NCBI GenBank assembly: GCA_036564195.1
Contig: DATCLA010000285.1
Span: 1-5,769 of the forward strand
Direction: 5' to 3'
DNA from: DATCLA01 sp036564195
Lineage (GTDB): Bacteria; Bacillota; UBA4882; UBA8346
Length of the DNA: 5,769 nucleotides
Each line of letters starts with the position of its first letter. The first letter of the stretch is position 1. Below the pieces are notes generated by a model. The model was not told the origin of the DNA, did not search any database, and worked only from the letters and a program-made list of their open reading frames with translations. Position numbers and translations under genes: made by a program. This document shows, in pieces, positions 5,375 through 5,769 of this stretch.

Positions 5375-5645
5375 ATGCATCCGGAGCCTTATCTTTCCAT
5401 AATCATTCTGCATTACAATGAAGCCGCCAATCTGGAACAGGGTGTTTTGAATGAAGTTCTTTCCATATTTGGATAATTCCTTATTTTCCTGGGAGGTTAT
5501 CATCTCGGATGATGGTTCGACGGATCATAGCCGGGAATTGGTACGGCAAATTATTGCTCAGATCCCTAAGGCCAGCTTAATAGAGAACCGGCACAGTGGT
5601 AAACCGGTGGCTGCCTTTGCTGGACCGGGACCGGTCCCGAGGTAA
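5375..5645 (+). pseudogene. broken family 2 glycosyltransferase, N-terminal fragment with frameshift
   Basis: A good ribosome binding site (GGAGG, 5364-5368) is followed by ATG at 5375 and a typical GT2 start, HPEPYLSIIILHYNEAANL. This frame ends at a stop (5474-5476) after VLNEVLSIFG. Homology resumes in the +1 frame from about 5463 as PYLDNSLFSWEVIISDDGSTDHS, then LVRQIIAQIPKASLIENRHSGKPVA, to a stop at 5643-5645. Removing one T from the TTT at 5460-5462 joins the two into one uninterrupted GT2 N-terminus (...NEVLPYLDNSLFSWEV...), so a single-base insertion is the break. GT2 enzymes transfer a sugar from a nucleotide-sugar donor; DDGS is part of the nucleotide-binding fold. After GKPVAA the similarity fades and the DxD motif and all later parts are absent. 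Only about 90 of the usual 230-350 residues remain, so even a corrected frame would be a fragment. A sequencing error could explain the frameshift but not the missing remainder. Confidence 0.8.
5626..5639. repeat. 14-base perfect palindrome at the end of glycosyltransferase homology
   Basis: CGGGACCGGTCCCG is its own reverse complement. It is preceded by an overlapping direct repeat of GGACCGG (5622-5628 and 5628-5634). It lies where similarity to GT2 proteins stops, so it may mark a rearrangement or deletion joint. No T-run follows, so it is not a standard terminator. Confidence 0.5.
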
Positions 5646-5769
5646 AGGAAAGTGTTATTTTAAAGAGGCTGCTGCGATGTTAATGCAGATTTTCATAGTA
5701 AAATACAATAAGTTGCGCAGAGTCCACCATAAAAACTGAAGCGGACAGGATTAATTATGGTATTACTAC
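5646..5769. other. right-end stretch with decayed sequence and a possible gene start
   Basis: No intact gene is visible. One frame reads NADFHSK around 5682-5702, which faintly recalls the DAD/DxD region of GT2 enzymes, but it is bounded by stops at 5661 and 5709; it is probably coding debris or chance. At the extreme right, AGGA (5747-5750) lies 6 bases before ATG at 5757, followed by four open codons to the window edge. This could be the start of a new gene, but the evidence is too short to call one. Confidence 0.3.

Noticed and set aside
5306..5503. Minus-strand frame opposite the glycosyltransferase fragment
   Set aside because: It overlaps recognisable GT2 sequence on the plus strand and shows no domain of its own.
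1..5769. CRISPR array, tRNA, rRNA, insertion sequence or phage attachment site
   Set aside because: No regularly spaced repeats, tRNA-like cloverleaf, transposase fragment or terminal inverted repeats were found on reading both strands.

Overview
The window looks like chromosomal DNA from a Clostridia-type member of the Firmicutes. GC is moderate (mid-40s percent by eye). Genes carry strong AGGAGG-type ribosome binding sites and are small units on both strands. The gene families seen (Crp/Fnr regulator, PspC membrane protein, MNIO/DUF692 enzyme, MFS exporter) fit that group. No rRNA, tRNA, CRISPR array, insertion sequence or phage gene is visible.

Layout. Bases 2-358 (+) are the C-terminal half of a Crp/Fnr regulator cut by the window edge. 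It is followed by a 76-residue protein with a heavy-metal-associated (HMA) type fold but no metal-binding cysteines (435-665, +), and this unit ends at a clear intrinsic terminator (698-729). A 307-base gap holds a second hairpin with a T-run and other small palindromes. Next is a secreted protein of unknown function (973-1551, +), which meets a PspC-domain membrane protein (1559-2008, -) tail to tail only 7 bases apart. A HisI-family protein (2286-2696, -) is divergent from a DUF692/MNIO TIM-barrel protein (2857-3717, +), with a 160-base shared upstream region containing interlocking inverted repeats. A 12-helix MFS transporter (3842-5113, -) comes next. The right end (5375 to about 5645, +) holds the broken N-terminal part of a family 2 glycosyltransferase.

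How the genes relate. This is a mosaic of short units rather than one obvious pathway operon. The best candidate for new biology is the divergent HisI-like / MNIO pair. The HisI-like protein keeps the three zinc cysteines of phosphoribosyl-AMP cyclohydrolase but has replaced the acidic Asp-Cys-Asp-x-Asp metal motif with Asn-Cys-Glu-Gln-Asn, and it sits away from any other his gene. The MNIO protein keeps the His/Asp/Glu ligand pattern of a multinuclear iron enzyme but has no precursor peptide or partner protein beside it in this window. A functional link between the two is inference only.

At the sequence level, the tetranucleotide CCGG is strongly over-represented (about 68 hand-counted, roughly 16 expected from composition), while GGCC, with the same composition, is near expectation.
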